Part shown: piece by piece, positions 5,949-8,612 of the stretch
Numbering within the stretch: position 1 is the first letter of the stretch
Layout: the number at the start of each line of letters is the position of its first letter
From: an uncultured Lachnospiraceae bacterium
GTDB lineage: Bacteria > Bacillota > Clostridia > Lachnospirales > Lachnospiraceae
Direction of reading: 5' to 3'
Assembly: GCA_945827765.1 (NCBI GenBank)
Contig: CALZPS010000052.1
Span: 1 to 8,612, forward strand
Length of the DNA: 8,612 nucleotides
Notes under the pieces: generated by a model
What the model saw: only the letters and a program-made list of their open reading frames with translations
What the model was told of the DNA's origin: nothing
Database searches by the model: none
Program-made: the position numbers and the translations under genes

Positions 5949-7493
5949 ATGAAAATAGCAGGATTGGATATCGGGACAACAGGCTGTAAGCTGACCGTGT
6001 TTGACGAACAGGGCGCTTATCTGGACAAATCCTACCGGGATTATCCGGTAAAACGAGCAGGCAGCGAGCACGAGGTAGATGCCTCGGCAATTATGGAAGG
6101 CGTTCGCACCGTCATCAAAGAGATGGCGGGCGCCTACCCGGATATTGCCGGAATCGGCGTGACCAGTTTCGGCGAGACATTTGTCCTGACCGATGAAAAA
6201 GGAATACCGCTGCATCCTGCAATGCTCTATACGGATCCGCGCGGAGCACAGGAGTGTCAGGAGTTGACACAAAAAATGGACGGCAGGACAATCGCATCGA
6301 TTACAGGAGTGAAACCGCATGAAATGTACAGTATTCCGAAATTGATGTGGATGAAACGCCACAGACCGGAAATCTATGCAAAAGCAAAGCATGCATTTCT
6401 GATGGAGGATTATGTTGTATTTTGTCTGACCGGAAATGCGCAGATTGATTATTCTCTGGCGACGAGAACGATGGGATTTGATATCACCACGTTGAAATGG
6501 AGCGAGGAAATCTTCAAATATGCGGATGTGGACATGGGGCTGATGTCTAAGACTGTTCCCACCGGAACGAGTGCAGGCTGCGTTCTTCCGGCAGTTGCAC
6601 AGGAACTTGGATTGTCGGAGCAGACACAAATTGTATCTGTCAGCCATGATCAGGTGTCAGCAGCGGTCGGTGCAGGTGTATTTGACTCAGATAAAGCTGT
6701 GGACGGAGCAGGGACGGTGGAATGTGTGACACCGATTTATGACGGACTGCCGGAATTGGAAGAGATGTATAAAGGCAATTTTGCAGTGGTTCCATATGTA
6801 ATTCCGGGAAAATATGTAGCCTACGCATTTTCTTATACGGGCGGTGCTCTGATTCAGTGGTGTGTGGAGACGCTGGCGAAGAAGGAAAAAGAGCTGGCTG
6901 CCGGGCGCGGCATTTCTGTCAATGAACTGCTCGAGGAAGAGTACCGGAAAGTTTGTAAGGAGCGGGGCGGACAGACGCAATCTGCCGCTGCAGTATCAGA
7001 TTTTGAGGAGCCGAGTAATATTCTGGTGCTGCCGCATTTTGCGGGGGCGGCAACTCCTTATATGGATACCGGTTCCAAGGGCGTCATCGTCGGACTTCAT
7101 GCGGGCACGACGGTCTGTGAAATTTACCGGGCATGTATGGAGGGAGTCGTCTATGAGATGATGCTCAATATGGAATATCTCAAAAATTCCGGGGTCAAAT
7201 ATCAGATGCTGCATGCGACCGGAGGCGGGGCACGCTCAAAGGTGTGGATGCAGATGAAAGCGGATGCATTAAATATGCCGATTATGGCATTGAAGACTGT
7301 CGATGCAGGAACCGTCGGCAGTGCAATGCTGACCGGAATTGCCGTGGGCTGTTTTGCTGATTTGGAAGATGCGGCGGCACACATGGTGGAAGAGAAAGAA
7401 ATGTATTATCCCAGAGAGGAAATGCATCAGAAATATAAAAATATTTATCAGAGATACCGCAGGCTGTATGATGCGGTAAGGCCGCTGATGTGA
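5949..7493 (+). CDS. FGGY family carbohydrate kinase (xylulokinase-like)
   Basis: ATP-dependent sugar kinase of 514 residues, the usual FGGY length. It probably phosphorylates the ketose made by the upstream isomerase. Domain I opens with the phosphate loop GLDIGTTGCK (5-14); SFGETF (73-78) and LYTDPRG (93-99) are at the sugar-binding positions. The catalytic base is probably Asp234 in VSHDQVSAAVGAG (231-243). Domain II has GAGTVECV (253-260), the second phosphate motif, and the adenosine motif HATGGGARSKVWMQMKADAL (422-441), typical of xylulo-/glycero-/fuculokinases. The start ATG 5949 follows AGGTGA (5937-5942) with a 6-base gap; the 77-base gap to the isomerase has no terminator, so the genes are probably co-transcribed. 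The kinase stop is 17 bases before the next start, suggesting coupling. A segment at about 310-352 with charged and Ala/Gln-rich sequence is variable in the family. Substrate unproven; xylulokinase annotation by homology would be unsafe. Confidence 0.92.
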   Translation: MKIAGLDIGTTGCKLTVFDEQGAYLDKSYRDYPVKRAGSEHEVDASAIMEGVRTVIKEMAGAYPDIAGIGVTSFGETFVLTDEKGIPLHPAMLYTDPRGAQECQELTQKMDGRTIASITGVKPHEMYSIPKLMWMKRHRPEIYAKAKHAFLMEDYVVFCLTGNAQIDYSLATRTMGFDITTLKWSEEIFKYADVDMGLMSKTVPTGTSAGCVLPAVAQELGLSEQTQIVSVSHDQVSAAVGAGVFDSDKAVDGAGTVECVTPIYDGLPELEEMYKGNFAVVPYVIPGKYVAYAFSYTGGALIQWCVETLAKKEKELAAGRGISVNELLEEEYRKVCKERGGQTQSAAAVSDFEEPSNILVLPHFAGAATPYMDTGSKGVIVGLHAGTTVCEIYRACMEGVVYEMMLNMEYLKNSGVKYQMLHATGGGARSKVWMQMKADALNMPIMALKTVDAGTVGSAMLTGIAVGCFADLEDAAAHMVEEKEMYYPREEMHQKYKNIYQRYRRLYDAVRPLM

Positions 7494-7510
7494 GTAAAAA
7501 GGAGGTTTTT

Positions 7511-8476
7511 ATGAATCCTTATATCGGACATGATTCCCAAATATATGGGATAGAGGAACACCGTCTGGTGGGCGGTAAGGGCGACGGAATGCGCCTTTTG
7601 GAAGTAAATAACGGAAAAGGGCTGGAGCTGACGGTGTCATTAGACCGGGCGGCGGATATTTCCAGATTACGTTTCCGCGGTATCAATATGTCTTATTTTT
7701 CTCCGTGCGGCTATGTGGCTCCGGCTTACTATGACAGCACGGGAAGTAACTGGCTGAAATCATTTACCGCCGGTTTTTTGACGACCTGCGGGCTGCGTGC
7801 GGTTGGCTCGCCGTGTGTGGATGAGGGTGAGGAATTGCCGCTGCACGGTACGATTGCCAATCAGCCTGCAGAACATGCATACTGGTTTGAAGAAAATGGG
7901 GAGCTGGTGGTGCGTGCACTGGTGAAAGATGAGACGATTTTTGCCGCAAAACTGCGTATGACGAGAGAGATCCGTGTAAGTCTTGTGGAAAATACATTTA
8001 CCATACAAGATACCATCGAAAATACCGGTGATACAGTGCAGCCATTGGAAATCCTGTATCACATGAATATGGGATATCCGCTGCTTGATGAGGATAGTGT
8101 GGTGGAAATTCCCTCCGCAGGTGTGTCACCGCGGGATGACCACGCTGCGGAGGATATCGAAAACTGGATGAAGATGATAAAACCACAGGCCGGTTATGTG
8201 GAGCGGTGCTATTATCACAAGTTTGAAAAAGAAGGAAAGGCATCGATTTATCAGCCGAAAATCGGGCAGGGGCTGGAAATTTCGTTTGATGCCGAAGAAT
8301 TGGATGGTTTTGTGGAATGGAAGATGATGGGCGTGCGTGATTATGTGCTTGGTCTGGAATGTGGCAACTGTTATCCGGATGGGCGGGATGTCATGCGAAA
8401 GACCGGAATGCTCAAATTCCTTGCACCGGGTGAGCACAAAACCTATCAGGTAAAGGTACGGATGATAGAAAAGTAA
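7511..8476 (+). CDS. DUF4432 aldose 1-epimerase-like protein
   Basis: A 321-residue protein of the DUF4432 group in the galactose-mutarotase-like superfamily, related to Escherichia coli YphB-type proteins, which probably interconvert sugar anomers or a sugar-acid epimer. Family landmarks, counted from ATG 7511: SLDRAADI (43-50), FLTTCGL (89-95), LHGTIANQPA (111-120, His112), YHMNMGYPLL (183-192, His184) and GLECGNCYPDGR (281-292, Glu283 as the likely base). No signal peptide, so cytoplasmic. ATG 7511 is chosen because AAAAAGGAGG (7496-7505) ends 5 bases before it; the upstream in-frame GTG 7490 would put this site inside the gene. It overlaps no neighbour, follows the kinase by 17 bases, and is followed by a strong terminator, so it ends the operon. 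Its enzymatic reaction has not been settled for most members; a mutarotase supplying the isomerase is the simplest role. Confidence 0.9.
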   Translation: MNPYIGHDSQIYGIEEHRLVGGKGDGMRLLEVNNGKGLELTVSLDRAADISRLRFRGINMSYFSPCGYVAPAYYDSTGSNWLKSFTAGFLTTCGLRAVGSPCVDEGEELPLHGTIANQPAEHAYWFEENGELVVRALVKDETIFAAKLRMTREIRVSLVENTFTIQDTIENTGDTVQPLEILYHMNMGYPLLDEDSVVEIPSAGVSPRDDHAAEDIENWMKMIKPQAGYVERCYYHKFEKEGKASIYQPKIGQGLEISFDAEELDGFVEWKMMGVRDYVLGLECGNCYPDGRDVMRKTGMLKFLAPGEHKTYQVKVRMIEK

Positions 8477-8493
8477 CGTGAAACAGACAAAAC

Positions 8494-8541
8494 AAAACGG
8501 CAGGAGTTTGATGCTGATCAAGTCCTGCCGTTTTATTTTTT
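8494..8541. terminator. Strong intrinsic terminator after the operon
   Basis: AAAACGGCAGGA (8494-8505) pairs with TCCTGCCGTTTT (8523-8534), with an inner stem TTGAT/ATCAA (8508-8512 and 8517-8521) closing a GCTG loop. A T-rich run (TTTTATTTTTT) follows on the plus strand. The minus strand exit also reads TTTTGTTTTG, so it can serve a convergent gene too. Confidence 0.9.
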
Positions 8542-8612
8542 ACCGTATTTTACTCTGACATTTTTCTCCTGCATGACGCATTCGCCTTATCTCACATAGG
8601 ACGGAACATAGG
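8542..8612. other. Tail without an assignable gene
   Basis: Only 71 bases remain. On the minus strand one frame is open from the edge to a TAA at 8542-8540, giving 23 residues rich in Arg, Lys and Cys (ends GEKCQSKIR). It could be the C-terminus of a convergent gene using the terminator at 8494-8541, but the length is too short to distinguish from chance. Confidence 0.2.

Noticed and set aside
5877..6647. Long minus-strand open frame (256 codons) opposite the isomerase-kinase spacer and kinase 5' end
   Set aside because: It is the antisense shadow of a clear FGGY kinase; its Cys/His/Arg-rich composition fits no family and no ribosome site was found.
7490..7510. GTG start at 7490 for the DUF4432 gene
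   Set aside because: The strong AAGGAGG site lies inside this extension and is correctly spaced for ATG 7511; the family also begins near the later Met.

Overview
The window looks like accessory carbohydrate-catabolism DNA from a gut-type Clostridia (Lachnospiraceae-like) genome. This is inferred from protein style (aldo/keto reductase with a C-terminal ferredoxin domain, AraC regulator with a PocR sensor domain, DUF4432 mutarotase-like protein), strong AGGAGG ribosome sites, G+C near one half and short intergenic gaps. No species can be named from the sequence alone. There are no RNA genes, mobile elements or CRISPR arrays.

Layout: (1) 3-902, the 3' part of an aldo/keto reductase with two 4Fe-4S motifs, cut by the window edge. 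(2) 917-2245, an open frame holding only the C-terminal half of a family 2 glycoside hydrolase. The sugar-binding domains and the acid/base part of the barrel are missing, so it looks like a deletion remnant. (3) 2246-2403, a structured leader, then a class II ketose-bisphosphate-type aldolase (2404-3324). (4) A long perfect hairpin shared with a convergent AraC/PocR regulator (3377-4228, minus strand). (5) A 242-bp divergent intergenic region with the araC promoter and a strong bidirectional terminator. (6) A tight plus-strand set: fucose/arabinose-isomerase-fold protein (4471-5871), FGGY sugar kinase (5949-7493) and DUF4432 aldose-epimerase-like protein (7511-8476), closed by a strong terminator (8494-8541).

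How they fit (inference): the mutarotase-like protein supplies an anomer, the isomerase makes a ketose, the FGGY kinase phosphorylates it and the class II aldolase cleaves the ketose phosphate to a triose phosphate plus an aldehyde. The reductase could act on that aldehyde. The AraC/PocR protein is the obvious local regulator. The set has the logic of fucose/rhamnose or sulfoquinovose breakdown, but its family combination matches no pathway I can name with confidence, so the substrate is open. A 12-bp sequence (GATATGATATAG) with conserved flanks occurs upstream of the aldolase and between the divergent araC and isomerase genes, and may be the regulator's site.
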